64,000 nucleotides of DNA from CALDTK01 sp045110575 (GCA_045110575.1 JBGCGF010000046.1:1-64000), one strand, 5' to 3'; counted from the first letter of the stretch, positions 54,151-63,157 are shown. Made by a program: numbers and translations. Notes: a model not told the origin generated them from the sequence alone.

Positions 54151-55251
54151 ATGAAATTTTCTTTTGCAACTCCTTTTCCTTTTTCCCTTCTCGTACTACT
54201 CTGTTCGGCTACCCTTCTACTAGGGTCCTGCACATGTTTAACTTGCGATGACGATGGAGATCCGGTAGGCATGCCGACTGAAAATGCGGCTTGGGATACC
54301 ACCACGGTTTCAACTACAGAGCGAATTATTGCGCTTCACAGCAAGCCCGACGAACTGCTCGCCTTCACGAAAAGTGAGTTCCTTCGAATTGCAGCTATAA
54401 CGGATAACGTTATTGAACGACGAACTTTTCTACCTCGTTATCAAGCGCTCGGCCAACCAGCCGTAAACGATTTGATGTTTGCACGTGGCCTAAGTGACAC
54501 CCGCGACGGAGCAGATATCGTTGAATTCCAACTCGTCTTGAACCCAGCCGAAGTAGAGCGATTCTACATTGATAGCATCACCACACAGTTGCTTGCTATT
54601 GAGGACGACGGTGCTCAAATTGGCGCATTTAACGACCTAGGAACGATCTACGTTCAACCGGTCATTCAACGCAACGAGCGTCGCTTGGGGATGCTAATCT
54701 TCTCACTCACGACTGATCAGACCTTCACGGAATTTACAGATGTATCGTTTGTAGGACTAATTGATTTTCCTACCGTCCGCGAAGCAGCTCGGGTCGTTTC
54801 TTCTATTCGATTCATTGACGACCACTTCTACATCGCGACCAAGTTTGGCGCGTATCGCCTAAGTGAGTCTGGAGTTCTAGAAACCCTTATCGCTAGCCCA
54901 ACGGACATTCGCGACATCTTCAAGTACGATGGACGCTTCTATGCTACTCAAGTATCTCTTGCTCCAATGTTTGTAAGCAACTCAGGCCAGAACTGGCAGA
55001 GTTCGGGAATCGTAACCGATTTAAGATTGGTAGACGTATTCGGTGACCAATTGGTTTCTCAAGAGCTAGAAGGCTGGAGATACAACCTCACCGATGACCT
55101 AATGCAGATCCCTGAAGAACTTGAGATGAATGAGTCATTTGGAAACCTCACGAACGATCAATTTTTCGGAATCGACAAACTAGGTTCGTCCTTCTACCTT
55201 GGTTTTGAGAACCGACTCTACAAGACGGACAGTCTTCGCGTGACGCCCTAG
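54151..55251 (+). CDS. Hypothetical lipoprotein, possible beta-propeller
   Basis: Protein of 366 aa from the ATG at 54151; the TTG at 54127 adds eight residues before the signal peptide and is less likely. Lipobox LLGSC puts the lipid on Cys27, followed by CLTCDDDGDP. The mature part has regularly spaced beta stretches with an aromatic and D-G turns (GTIYVQPVI, FIDDHFYIATKFGAYRLSESGVLETLI, IFKYDGRFYATQV, FYLGFENRLYKTDSL), suggesting a propeller, but no named family is seen. It lies between two other exported orphans. Confidence 0.65.
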   Translation: MKFSFATPFPFSLLVLLCSATLLLGSCTCLTCDDDGDPVGMPTENAAWDTTTVSTTERIIALHSKPDELLAFTKSEFLRIAAITDNVIERRTFLPRYQALGQPAVNDLMFARGLSDTRDGADIVEFQLVLNPAEVERFYIDSITTQLLAIEDDGAQIGAFNDLGTIYVQPVIQRNERRLGMLIFSLTTDQTFTEFTDVSFVGLIDFPTVREAARVVSSIRFIDDHFYIATKFGAYRLSESGVLETLIASPTDIRDIFKYDGRFYATQVSLAPMFVSNSGQNWQSSGIVTDLRLVDVFGDQLVSQELEGWRYNLTDDLMQIPEELEMNESFGNLTNDQFFGIDKLGSSFYLGFENRLYKTDSLRVTP

Positions 55252-55411
55252 TCGCAGAGAACATTAGGTTTTAGCGAAAAGAAATCACTAGGCTCTTTGA
55301 GAAATCTTGGGCCTAGCTATCGCTTGCGCGTCAATTCACGTAAAAGTTTGGGAGAATTGGCGCCCAAGTCACATTACATCTTTTAGTGGTACGTTGTTTG
55401 CCTAGAGATAA

Positions 55412-58400
55412 GTGAATACCCTTCTCTTGCCTCCCTACACCCTAAATCGCATACTATTTCTGCTTGGTGCCATGTGCTACCTCAGTGTTGTAGCGCACGC
55501 CCAGGAAGATCGAGACACGACGAGCTTGGTTGGGAAAGTCGAACATGCCGCCCGAAAAGGGCAAAAGCGAGCAATCAGAGACTTGATGAGCCTCGTCAAC
55601 GACCCTTCGGTCGAACTTGAAGCTCGGGCAGGTCTCACAGACCTCACGCTTTTTAAAGACGAGGTAGATGTTAAAACTGCGAGCAAGCAACAGTTGCTCG
55701 ACTTCTACTACAGTAACAGCGAAAAACTGCGATACAGCAGCCTCCTCAACGGGTTTTACTGTACGCCGATTGAAGAGCAGAATACGGATTACAAGCTCAT
55801 AACGCTGGATGCATACCAAATGAGCGATCGCTCAATGCACCTGCGGAAGTACATCAAGTACATAGATCAGGCGATTGAATACAAATCAATTTCAGACCTG
55901 CGTGATCTCGTAGAGAAAGTCGCAGACCTTCAACTTTTAGAAGGTCAAGCTTACTTGCTCAGCCTCTTAGATGGACCAGCAGGAGAATTGCTGTCTCAAG
56001 ATTTAGATGCGTTTTTGCATTATCTCGATCAGCTCATGATGCGGCCGAGCGTCGAAGTGGCAGAGACACTTTTTGAGAGTGAATCAAAAGGCTACCTCCG
56101 CAATGGATCTTTGGCAAACTACCTGAGCCGCCTGTGCAACATGCCGTTTCGCGCAAGCTGGACAACAAAGAAGCACAAGGCGAAGTACGATAGACTGCTT
56201 GATTCTTTAGGAGGCCTATCGCGTGTACGCGTCTTTGGATACTCCGAGAGTCTTCCTTTCTCGCTTTCTCATTTTAGAGATCCCGTTGACTACTACGGTA
56301 GGATCCTTTCGGAACCTGGAATAAGACCCTACGTACAGCACAATGCATTGATCGACCTTGTCGAGACAAACCATCCGCGAGCGCTGTTTTACATAAGTAC
56401 ACAGCTCTTAAAGGCACAGAAAGGGAACACCGTTTACCCTGCGGTGCATTACTTGTATTTCTTACGTAAGCTCACAAATCTAGGTGTCGCAGTACCTGAT
56501 GATGAAGGCCGAATGGTCTATCAACTCGATGTGATCAGAGACCGCACGGCACTGGTCAACTTCATTCGATACTGGGGGAAGCATTATGAAGACTATGAGT
56601 ACGACGAGCACCGCCTACGTTTCGTTAACCGCCATGACTTAAGTCTTGAAACGGAGAACCTTGAGCGTCTTTTCAGATTGCTCAATTCAGAAAACAACAC
56701 GGTTGCCCTTCAGGCATACGAGCGACTAGCCCGAGCCGACCCTGTAGAGGTCTTCCAACTTGTCAATAAGTACAAGGACCTCCTTCGAAATACGAACAAC
56801 AAAGTCCCCTCTCTAAAAGACGGTCACTTGCAGCAAACGGTTCAACTCACAGCATACTGTGAACGCAACCGTATTGACTATATGTCGACGCCGATTCTAC
56901 AAGGGAAACTAGACAGCTTACTTCTTGAGCTTAGTCCTCAAATTAGAATCGCACTCGAGAATCGCATCATTGAGATGAGCGAGCTAGCAGACTTAACGGC
57001 AATCGAATACTGGGCCTCGATAAATCAATATGACCTTGATGCTGGATACTCCATTGGGAGAATCCTAGACTACAGCTATACCCGACACTGGCCGCAACTT
57101 GTTGAGTCAGATACAGACCTCCGACTTTTCCTCAAAAAGGCCATTCTTTTCGCAAGAATGGAAGGTATCGGGATTAGTGATGACTACCTCAAGAAATTTG
57201 AATCGCTCAGTGACAACGAACGCAGAAGGCTAAAAACCTTATTGACTTCCGAATCCGACAAGCACATCTCAAGAGGAATCAAAAGGGTCATCAAACAAGA
57301 TGAAGCCTCAGATCATGACTTCACGGAGCTAGACAACTTCCTTGAGACACCCGAGCAGTTTTCAAAGCCAGAATTACTCGAGCTACCTCCTCCTGTACTC
57401 GAACAACTGAGTGAGCTGCTTTGGCGAATCCAAGACGACGCTACACCAAAAGCGAAATTCCTATACCGCTGCTACCTCGATAGCAAGCTCTCCCTAGATC
57501 TCGTACCAGACTTAATGGCGCTCCTCATCCATGAAGAGCCTTCAAATAAGAAAAGCTCCAGGCAAATAGCGAAGCTGCTAAGTCGCATCTATCACTATAC
57601 GTTTGACAAGAAAGATGGCGATCAGGCTGAACAGTGGCTCGCCTATTGGAAACAGAACAATACGACCTACACCAAGTGGGGCGAAGACTTCTTCAATCGA
57701 CACATTGTGCGGATTGAAAGCAATGAAAAAGTCACCGGTCCTGAGCTGAACGAAGTGCTTCGTTCACCATACTACGCCAATGATAAGCATCGACAGATCG
57801 TTCTTGATGCGCTTCCAAAATTGACGAGCAATCGTCACCTCTTGATGCTCCGCTTTGAGCCTTCTCTCTCTTGGAATGAGCGGGGTGTGCTGAGTGGGTT
57901 GAACTTGAAATACAAGGACCTACAAGATTTAGACAAGTTATTCTCCGAAGTTCCTCCAGCGGAATTGATCGACTATATCGTTACTGAATCATCGGCCTAT
58001 CCAATGGATGAACAGGGAAAGCTGTTCAATGCGTTGATGCGTAAACCTTGGATCGAGGAGCTATTTGACGATCCTCGCTTTTCGGAGCACGCGCCAAGTT
58101 TTGCAAAAGGCCTCAATTGGTACCTCGACGAAGGCGACATGCTTTCAGAATTTGAAGAACAGAACACCGCGCTCAACCTTGCCAGACTTCAGTTCATCAA
58201 CAAGACCGTCGAAGAACGCTTGCGAATGAGTTTCGAACTCGACATTGACGAAGCAGCTCGATTGCGCGTACAGGAAAGCATTCTCTCTCGCGTCAACTAC
58301 GAAGACCTACCCGCTGTCATGGCGCTCATTCCTAGGTTTGCAGAAGTAAACGGCAAGCGTCCGTACAACTTCTTGAACAGAGATTTTGGGCTCCCAATCT

Positions 58401-58819
58401 TTAACATTGATGCAAAGGAAGTCATTGACACTTTCATCAATCGTCATGCTCGATTATCGCAACAAGCATTGTATCAGACGTATCTGTCTGGCTTTGGGCT
58501 AGACCTGATTGCAGAAGACAATACGCTCAACTACACGGAGATCTACTCGATTCTTCGTTACGACATTGTACTCCCCTTCATCAGTGGAGGTGGAAATCGA
58601 CGAGACCTTTACACCTACGGCGTTATTCGCCTACTTGAACTGACCCTTGACACCCGTCTAGGATTCCACGAAAAACTGAATGAGAACCAGCTGTTCTATT
58701 CCTTTTCAGCCAGCCGTCGAGCAGAAGCCTGGGCAAAGTACCTGCGTGAACAAGGCCTCGTCACGCCAGATCAACTGCCAAAGCGACCTAGTTTCAATAC
58801 AACGACCACTAAGGCGTAA
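55412..58819 (+). CDS. Large exported protein of unknown function
   Basis: Protein of 1135 aa. The start is GTG at 55412, the only one giving a full signal peptide (about 1-30, ending VAHAQ). The rest is mainly alpha-helical with many Leu/Arg/Glu heptad-like stretches (YLSRLCNMPFRA, SLLLELSPQIRIALENRIIEM, EFEEQNTALNLARLQFI), and acidic and basic residues in balance; it may be a helical-repeat (HEAT-like) solenoid, though no unit could be counted. No membrane anchor, lipobox or T9SS sorting tail is seen, so a periplasmic place is the simplest reading. Base use matches the neighbours. Confidence 0.7.
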   Translation: MNTLLLPPYTLNRILFLLGAMCYLSVVAHAQEDRDTTSLVGKVEHAARKGQKRAIRDLMSLVNDPSVELEARAGLTDLTLFKDEVDVKTASKQQLLDFYYSNSEKLRYSSLLNGFYCTPIEEQNTDYKLITLDAYQMSDRSMHLRKYIKYIDQAIEYKSISDLRDLVEKVADLQLLEGQAYLLSLLDGPAGELLSQDLDAFLHYLDQLMMRPSVEVAETLFESESKGYLRNGSLANYLSRLCNMPFRASWTTKKHKAKYDRLLDSLGGLSRVRVFGYSESLPFSLSHFRDPVDYYGRILSEPGIRPYVQHNALIDLVETNHPRALFYISTQLLKAQKGNTVYPAVHYLYFLRKLTNLGVAVPDDEGRMVYQLDVIRDRTALVNFIRYWGKHYEDYEYDEHRLRFVNRHDLSLETENLERLFRLLNSENNTVALQAYERLARADPVEVFQLVNKYKDLLRNTNNKVPSLKDGHLQQTVQLTAYCERNRIDYMSTPILQGKLDSLLLELSPQIRIALENRIIEMSELADLTAIEYWASINQYDLDAGYSIGRILDYSYTRHWPQLVESDTDLRLFLKKAILFARMEGIGISDDYLKKFESLSDNERRRLKTLLTSESDKHISRGIKRVIKQDEASDHDFTELDNFLETPEQFSKPELLELPPPVLEQLSELLWRIQDDATPKAKFLYRCYLDSKLSLDLVPDLMALLIHEEPSNKKSSRQIAKLLSRIYHYTFDKKDGDQAEQWLAYWKQNNTTYTKWGEDFFNRHIVRIESNEKVTGPELNEVLRSPYYANDKHRQIVLDALPKLTSNRHLLMLRFEPSLSWNERGVLSGLNLKYKDLQDLDKLFSEVPPAELIDYIVTESSAYPMDEQGKLFNALMRKPWIEELFDDPRFSEHAPSFAKGLNWYLDEGDMLSEFEEQNTALNLARLQFINKTVEERLRMSFELDIDEAARLRVQESILSRVNYEDLPAVMALIPRFAEVNGKRPYNFLNRDFGLPIFNIDAKEVIDTFINRHARLSQQALYQTYLSGFGLDLIAEDNTLNYTEIYSILRYDIVLPFISGGGNRRDLYTYGVIRLLELTLDTRLGFHEKLNENQLFYSFSASRRAEAWAKYLREQGLVTPDQLPKRPSFNTTTTKA

Positions 58820-58912
58820 GTGTCCTTGAAACGCCCTGCAACAACACTACTGGCGCATAAGCTGTCGTCAAACGTGCATCTGAAGTTCTTTTAGCGAAAT
58901 TTTAAGAGTGTT

Positions 58913-58925
58913 GCTTTCGCCAAAA
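58913..58925 (-). repeat. TTTTNGCGAAAGC motif, intergenic
   Basis: Minus strand reads GTTTTGGCGAAAGC. It lies before the chosen start of the next gene. A partial copy TTTTAGCGAAA (58889-58899) sits 14 bp away on the other strand. Confidence 0.8.
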
Positions 58926-58979
58926 CACAACTTATATCCCCGATATTACGTCCTTTATACTACAATCAAACTCCTCACG

Positions 58980-59639
58980 ATGAAGATGTTCCGCGTAATA
59001 CTTGCAGCTTTTGTTTTACTCCTCGTTCTGCCACAAGCAGATGCACAACGTGGCGGGAGAAAAACAAGCAAGCGTCCAAACTCAAGCGCTTCTAGGACAA
59101 AGTCAAGTAAGAACCAAGAATCAGATTTCGTTTCCCGACTTTGGTACGGAGCAGGTGGTACAGCTGGTTTTCAGAGCAACTCTACCACAAGCATTTATTC
59201 TATTGGCCTTACTCCTCAAGTCGGCTATAAGTTCAACGAATGGCTATCGGCTGGTCCACGAATTGGAGCTACGTATACAGGTGTGAAAGCATTTACTACA
59301 AGTTCAAGTAACGTACGAGAACGTGCACACCTTTGGGATTTCAACGCTTCTGCTTTTGCTCGCGCTCGTGTATCTGTATTCTATGTTCAGGCAGAATATG
59401 GACTTGTTAGTCAGAACTTTCTACCCTTTTTCTATCAAACGGGCAGAATTCCATTGGATTTGAATTTGGAACCAGATTATGGTCGAGAAAACCAAGATGT
59501 ACTTTTAATGGGTATAGGATACAACTCTTCAGTCGGAGGAATGGGATCTGACATTGGAGTCTTTTACAACCTTTTTGACGACGTTGAAGCCATTGGTTCT
59601 CCAATCTCCATCCGCTTGATGCTGACATTCGGATATTAG
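58980..59639 (+). CDS. Outer-membrane beta-barrel protein
   Basis: Protein of 219 aa. ATG 58980 opens the signal peptide (MKMFRVILAAFVLLLVLPQADAQ); the longer frame from 58908 adds 24 unlikely residues. A basic Ser/Lys/Arg linker (RGGRKTSKRPNSSASRTKSS) precedes a barrel of alternating strands (WYGAGGTAGFQSN, IGLTPQVGYKFNEWLSAGPRIGATYTG, VSVFYVQAEYGLVS, DVLLMGIGYNSSVG) ending in ISIRLMLTFGY with a terminal aromatic, as expected for BAM-inserted proteins. Function unknown. Confidence 0.75.
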   Translation: MKMFRVILAAFVLLLVLPQADAQRGGRKTSKRPNSSASRTKSSKNQESDFVSRLWYGAGGTAGFQSNSTTSIYSIGLTPQVGYKFNEWLSAGPRIGATYTGVKAFTTSSSNVRERAHLWDFNASAFARARVSVFYVQAEYGLVSQNFLPFFYQTGRIPLDLNLEPDYGRENQDVLLMGIGYNSSVGGMGSDIGVFYNLFDDVEAIGSPISIRLMLTFGY

Positions 59640-59658
59640 AATCTGCTTTCATTTCAAT

Positions 59659-59698
59659 AAAAAAGCCCTCCGCATCAGTTGACGCGGAGGGCTTTTTT
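59659..59698. terminator. Bidirectional terminator
   Basis: Stem GCCCTCCGC / GCGGAGGGC with a 10-base loop, flanked by six A on the left and six T on the right; serves the convergent barrel and TonB receptor genes. Confidence 0.92.
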
Positions 59699-59721
59699 AT
59701 TGGTATGAATCTGAAGAGGTC

Positions 59722-62220
59722 CTAACGTTTCCCTCCTAACTCGATTTGAATTCCGCCTAACACCTGTATGCCAGCCTGCGGGAAAAATCCGTTCAAGACA
59801 TATCCATCTCCTTGCTCCTGACCAGCATATGGATCATCAGGTCGAGGATCGTAGCCAGGGCTATTGAAGCGGTAACTCCAACCGTTCGTGACGGGGTTTG
59901 AATTCGCTATGTTTTGCACCTGAAACGTGAAGGTGCTTACTGGAATACCTGGTTGATCGATTCGGTAACTCGCCTCGAAATCAACTCTTGCGTATGCAGG
60001 CAAACGAGCAATGTCTGAGCCTGAGTTATCGAGAAACTGCTCGCTTATCCCGTTGCCCCAAATCGCAAGCTGCAACTGGTTGCTTTGCTTCAACTTTCGA
60101 GCATAGAGCAGCCCCAAATTACTGACGACCTGCGGAGAGAACGCCAATGGCGTGCCTTCTCTTACGATCACGTCTTGCTCTCCTGTTGCCCAGTTGTCGA
60201 CGTACTCTTCAAAACGATCGATCGTACTGCGACTCAGCGCCAAGTTGCCTTCTACGCTAAAGCCTTTGTTCAATGCAACTGCTCCGGCAAATTCAACGCC
60301 CATGCGGCTGCTCTTGTCGATGTTGATGCGGGTAGCCTCACCAACATCATTGAGTCGACCAGTCACGGCAAGTTGATCCCGGTACGCCATATGATACGTG
60401 TTCACCTCTACAGTGTAACGAGAACCTCCACTTCGTCGGAAGCCAATCTCTGTGTTATACAAGCGCTCTGCACGTGGCTGCTGCTCTGGTGGCGCTTCTT
60501 GAAAGTCATTTCGATTTGGCTCACGCTGACCAACAGCAAAGCTTCCGAAAAGCTGCCCCCACTTCCTTTTCAAGCTCACGCCTCCTTTCGGGTTAAAGAA
60601 GGTAAAATCGACCGTTTGTGGAAGTGTGCGACCGTTACGATCTACACCTGTAAACGCATAGTTGACGTGACGAAGTTGTGCATCTGCATACAGATCAACT
60701 CCTTTGGCCAAGGCGTAATTGAACTTCGCAAACGTGTTGAAATCACGCTTAACGGCATCATTATCATAGTAACGTCGATCACCAGGTTCTCCAATACTTC
60801 CAACCGTCTGTTCAAGAAATGGAACTGTACCGAAGTGAGCACCTCGATACTCGTTAATACCCGCACTCCACGTGAGGTCGAGTTTTGGCGAAAGCTGACC
60901 AGAAATTGTGGCAATACCACCATAGAAGTGGTTGTCTAACCATAGTCGACGCACCAAGTCTGTCTGGATGGAAACTTGCTCTAGGTATTGGAAGTAGTCC
61001 GATAATGTTTGATCGTTTCGCCACTCTTCATAGTATCCTCGACCCTTGGTGTAGTGGCCGGTGAGCTGAAGGAGAAAGTCGTTTTTGAGCTGGTGAGAGT
61101 ACAACAACTGAGCATGCGTTTGACGGTAGTTGTCCGTCTGGTCATCGTAGAACGTACCGTCGCTTTTCAGACCTGCAGGATTGTACGTCTGTTGCTCAGG
61201 ATCACGGGCAAAACTCAATGGAATGCCGTACCATGCCTGGTAAGTCTCCTCACTACCGGTCCAAGCAATGGCTTGCAAACGTTGGCGATCATTGATGGCC
61301 CACTCAGTGCCTAAATAGACGCTCCCCATACGTGCTCTTGCACGATCCACGAAGCCTTCGCTAGTGATATAGCTTCCTCGAACTTCTGCTGAAAGTCCAT
61401 TGCCAAGATCGCCCGAACTGGCTTTGAGCATTGCTCTGCCCGTTCCAAAAGAGCCACCTCCAAGAGACGCTGTGAGTTTAGGATCTGAACTAGGCGTCGA
61501 AGTGATCAAGTTGATGTTCGCACCAAAAGATCCTGAACCGTGTGTACTCTCCCCTACTCCACGCTGGATTTGCAAGTTTTCGGTCGAACTGATAAAGTCA
61601 GGCATGTTGACCCAAAAGACACCTTGACTTTCAGAATCATTGAGCGGCACACCATTGACCGTCACGTTGACACGTGTTGCATCAGCTCCACGGATACGGA
61701 TACCAGAGTATCCAATGCCTGAGCCTGCGTCAGAAGTGATTACCGCTCCTGGCGTTCGGCGCAACATCATCGGAATGTCTTGTCCTGGGTTAGCAACAGC
61801 TAGCGGTTCAGCATCAACATTCGTGAATGCGAACGGGTCAGAAGGTCGTGCTCGTACAGCGAGAACTTCCGCCTCTTGGAGTCGGCTGATGGCTGGTTTT
61901 AGCGAAAGCTGAGTAACGGACTGGACCTTTCCTCCAGTAACTAAGAGCGTCTGTGAAGAGCGGGTGTAACCGATGTAAGTCACGGTTAGCTGGAGCTCAT
62001 TGCCTAGCGCAGTCAACCGCTGAAGCTGATCGTCACTAAAAGAGACGTTGCCTTCAAGATCAGTGGCCGCATTCAGGCTCGGTTGGTCTTGAGCAGGCAC
62101 TTGCATGCGCACGTAAGCACCTATAAGTGGCTCGGCTTGCTCGTCGAGCACTTGCATGTTCCACTGCGCAAAACACAACAGCGGAGAGAGTAGAAGGAAT
62201 AAGAGTGGGGTAAATTTCAT
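59722..62220 (-). CDS. TonB-dependent receptor, predicted thiamine uptake
   Basis: Protein of 832 aa from the ATG at 62218-62220, which opens the signal peptide (MKFTPLLFLLLSPLLCFAQ). An N-terminal carboxypeptidase-regulatory-like domain (about 20-110) precedes the plug domain (DIPMMLRRTPGAVITSD, GIRIRGADATRVNVTVNG, GSGSFGANINLIT) and a 22-strand barrel to the end. Substrate is inferred from the TPP riboswitch directly upstream; TPP-regulated TonB receptors for thiamine are known in Bacteroidota. The frame could extend to an ATG at 62247, but that ATG sits in the switching hairpin and would put residues before the signal peptide. Two exact TTTTNGCGAAAGC copies lie in the gene. Confidence 0.9.
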   Translation of the reverse strand: MKFTPLLFLLLSPLLCFAQWNMQVLDEQAEPLIGAYVRMQVPAQDQPSLNAATDLEGNVSFSDDQLQRLTALGNELQLTVTYIGYTRSSQTLLVTGGKVQSVTQLSLKPAISRLQEAEVLAVRARPSDPFAFTNVDAEPLAVANPGQDIPMMLRRTPGAVITSDAGSGIGYSGIRIRGADATRVNVTVNGVPLNDSESQGVFWVNMPDFISSTENLQIQRGVGESTHGSGSFGANINLITSTPSSDPKLTASLGGGSFGTGRAMLKASSGDLGNGLSAEVRGSYITSEGFVDRARARMGSVYLGTEWAINDRQRLQAIAWTGSEETYQAWYGIPLSFARDPEQQTYNPAGLKSDGTFYDDQTDNYRQTHAQLLYSHQLKNDFLLQLTGHYTKGRGYYEEWRNDQTLSDYFQYLEQVSIQTDLVRRLWLDNHFYGGIATISGQLSPKLDLTWSAGINEYRGAHFGTVPFLEQTVGSIGEPGDRRYYDNDAVKRDFNTFAKFNYALAKGVDLYADAQLRHVNYAFTGVDRNGRTLPQTVDFTFFNPKGGVSLKRKWGQLFGSFAVGQREPNRNDFQEAPPEQQPRAERLYNTEIGFRRSGGSRYTVEVNTYHMAYRDQLAVTGRLNDVGEATRINIDKSSRMGVEFAGAVALNKGFSVEGNLALSRSTIDRFEEYVDNWATGEQDVIVREGTPLAFSPQVVSNLGLLYARKLKQSNQLQLAIWGNGISEQFLDNSGSDIARLPAYARVDFEASYRIDQPGIPVSTFTFQVQNIANSNPVTNGWSYRFNSPGYDPRPDDPYAGQEQGDGYVLNGFFPQAGIQVLGGIQIELGGKR
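60883..60895 (+). repeat. TTTTNGCGAAAGC motif, inside TonB receptor gene
   Basis: Reads GTTTTGGCGAAAGCTGA; template strand of the gene, coding QLSPK. Confidence 0.75.
61897..61909 (+). repeat. TTTTNGCGAAAGC motif, inside TonB receptor gene
   Basis: Reads GGTTTTAGCGAAAGCTGA, the full consensus; coding LSLKP on the gene strand. Confidence 0.8.
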
Positions 62221-62256
62221 GTCGGTAGACCAATTAAGGGGGCACATACCGACGAA
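62221..62256 (-). promoter_or_regulatory. Expression platform of the TPP riboswitch
   Basis: On the minus strand TACCGAC (62227-62221) touches the start codon and pairs perfectly with upstream GTCGGTA (62253-62247). The same upstream arm, as TTCGTCGGTAT (62256-62246), is also complementary to the aptamer segment ATACCCGACGAA (62325-62314) apart from one bulged C. This gives two exclusive structures: aptamer folded and start region closed, or aptamer opened and start region free. Confidence 0.7.
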
Positions 62257-62281
62257 GGCACAATCAAGCAGTTGCTCGACA

Positions 62282-62366
62282 GTTCACTCCCTTACCAGAA
62301 TTATCTGGCCAGGTTCGTCGGGTATAATCTCAGCCATCGCAATTGCGGTCGGCACCCCGGTGTAAC
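62282..62366 (-). ncRNA. TPP riboswitch (THI element)
   Basis: Minus strand shows all conserved blocks in order: CCGGGGTGC, GGCTGAGATTATACCC, GAACCTG, CCAGATAATTCTGG and AAGGGAG, closed by a P1 stem GTT(A)CAC / GTGAAC. It begins 27 bp after the upstream kinase gene and ends 61 bp before the TonB receptor ATG. TPP binding should reduce receptor synthesis. Confidence 0.96.
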
Positions 62367-62392
62367 ACAAATGTAGAGCACGTAATGTTAAG

Positions 62393-62920
62393 CTACAGTA
62401 ATGATTTCAGCTTTTTAAAGACTTTTTCAGTCCTGCTTTCGCCAAAACCTGACACCTCGAAAACATCAATGCCTGTCTGGTCTAGCATTGCATGAATAGC
62501 AATGAAGAGTTCTTTACGACGGTGAGGATCTTCACGCAGAGGATCATATTCCCATGGCAAATCAGGGTGACACAGTAGGTATAGGTCCGGGCTAGCGTTC
62601 ACAAACGCATCGTTGACAAGGGTTGTGCGCTCAAACTTGTCGTCTTGCCAGATACTGAGGACTTCATGACCGGTATCCTGAATGACGACGGCAGGATTTC
62701 GCCCCGCTCGCTCTTGTTGCTGAAAACCAGCCTCTATTAGATTGTCGGTCGCTTGGACAAAGTGCGGAAAGTCTCCAGCCACAGCTCTTCGGTCTGCAGC
62801 CTCTAAGTAGCCCCTTGCGTATTCAGGAATCCAGACGGCGCCTAGTTTTTTCGCAAGTGCCTTCGAAAGTGTTGTTTTCCCTGAACTCTCTGGTCCTGTT
62901 ACAATAATGTGTTTGCGCAT
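62393..62920 (-). CDS. NadR-like P-loop nucleoside kinase/ATPase
   Basis: Protein of 175 aa from the ATG at 62918-62920, which places the Walker A (GPESSGKTT, residues 9-17) near the N-terminus as in the family; the longer frame adds 65 residues. Other marks: WIPEYARGYLE, a QDTG segment after a hydrophobic strand (Walker B-like), and LYLLCHPDLPWEYDPLREDP. This matches the C-terminal ribosylnicotinamide-kinase domain of NadR (AAA_28). The nucleotidyltransferase half is absent. Its place just upstream of a TPP-controlled receptor is reminiscent of Bacteroidota thiamine/vitamin salvage clusters, so a vitamin kinase role is possible. Contains one exact TTTTNGCGAAAGC copy. Confidence 0.82.
   Translation of the reverse strand: MRKHIIVTGPESSGKTTLSKALAKKLGAVWIPEYARGYLEAADRRAVAGDFPHFVQATDNLIEAGFQQQERAGRNPAVVIQDTGHEVLSIWQDDKFERTTLVNDAFVNASPDLYLLCHPDLPWEYDPLREDPHRRKELFIAIHAMLDQTGIDVFEVSGFGESRTEKVFKKLKSLL
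62435..62447 (-). repeat. TTTTNGCGAAAGC motif, inside kinase gene
   Basis: Minus strand reads AGGTTTTGGCGAAAGCAG; coding strand, giving GFGES. Confidence 0.75.
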
Positions 62921-63157
62921 AGGCTCTGTTTCAAAGAAATCACTGTCGACGAAGCGTCTGTTCAATCGCCTAAATCTAGCGTATTCTCTTTGCAAAAGAC
63001 ATGCAGAAACATTGCGTTTGTTGCAAACGCTACGTTCTTCGGAAGCCTGCCTTGGCGGTGCATTAATCAGATAACATTTGCTAGAAGTGATCAGATTTTC
63101 GCTGTAGAATGGCATTGCGTTAAACTCCTACGTAGTTTAGGCGTTTCGACTTTCTGC

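Noticed and set aside
60085..60939. 284-codon plus-strand frame inside the TonB receptor gene
   Set aside because: Antisense to a strongly supported receptor frame; long but without motifs.
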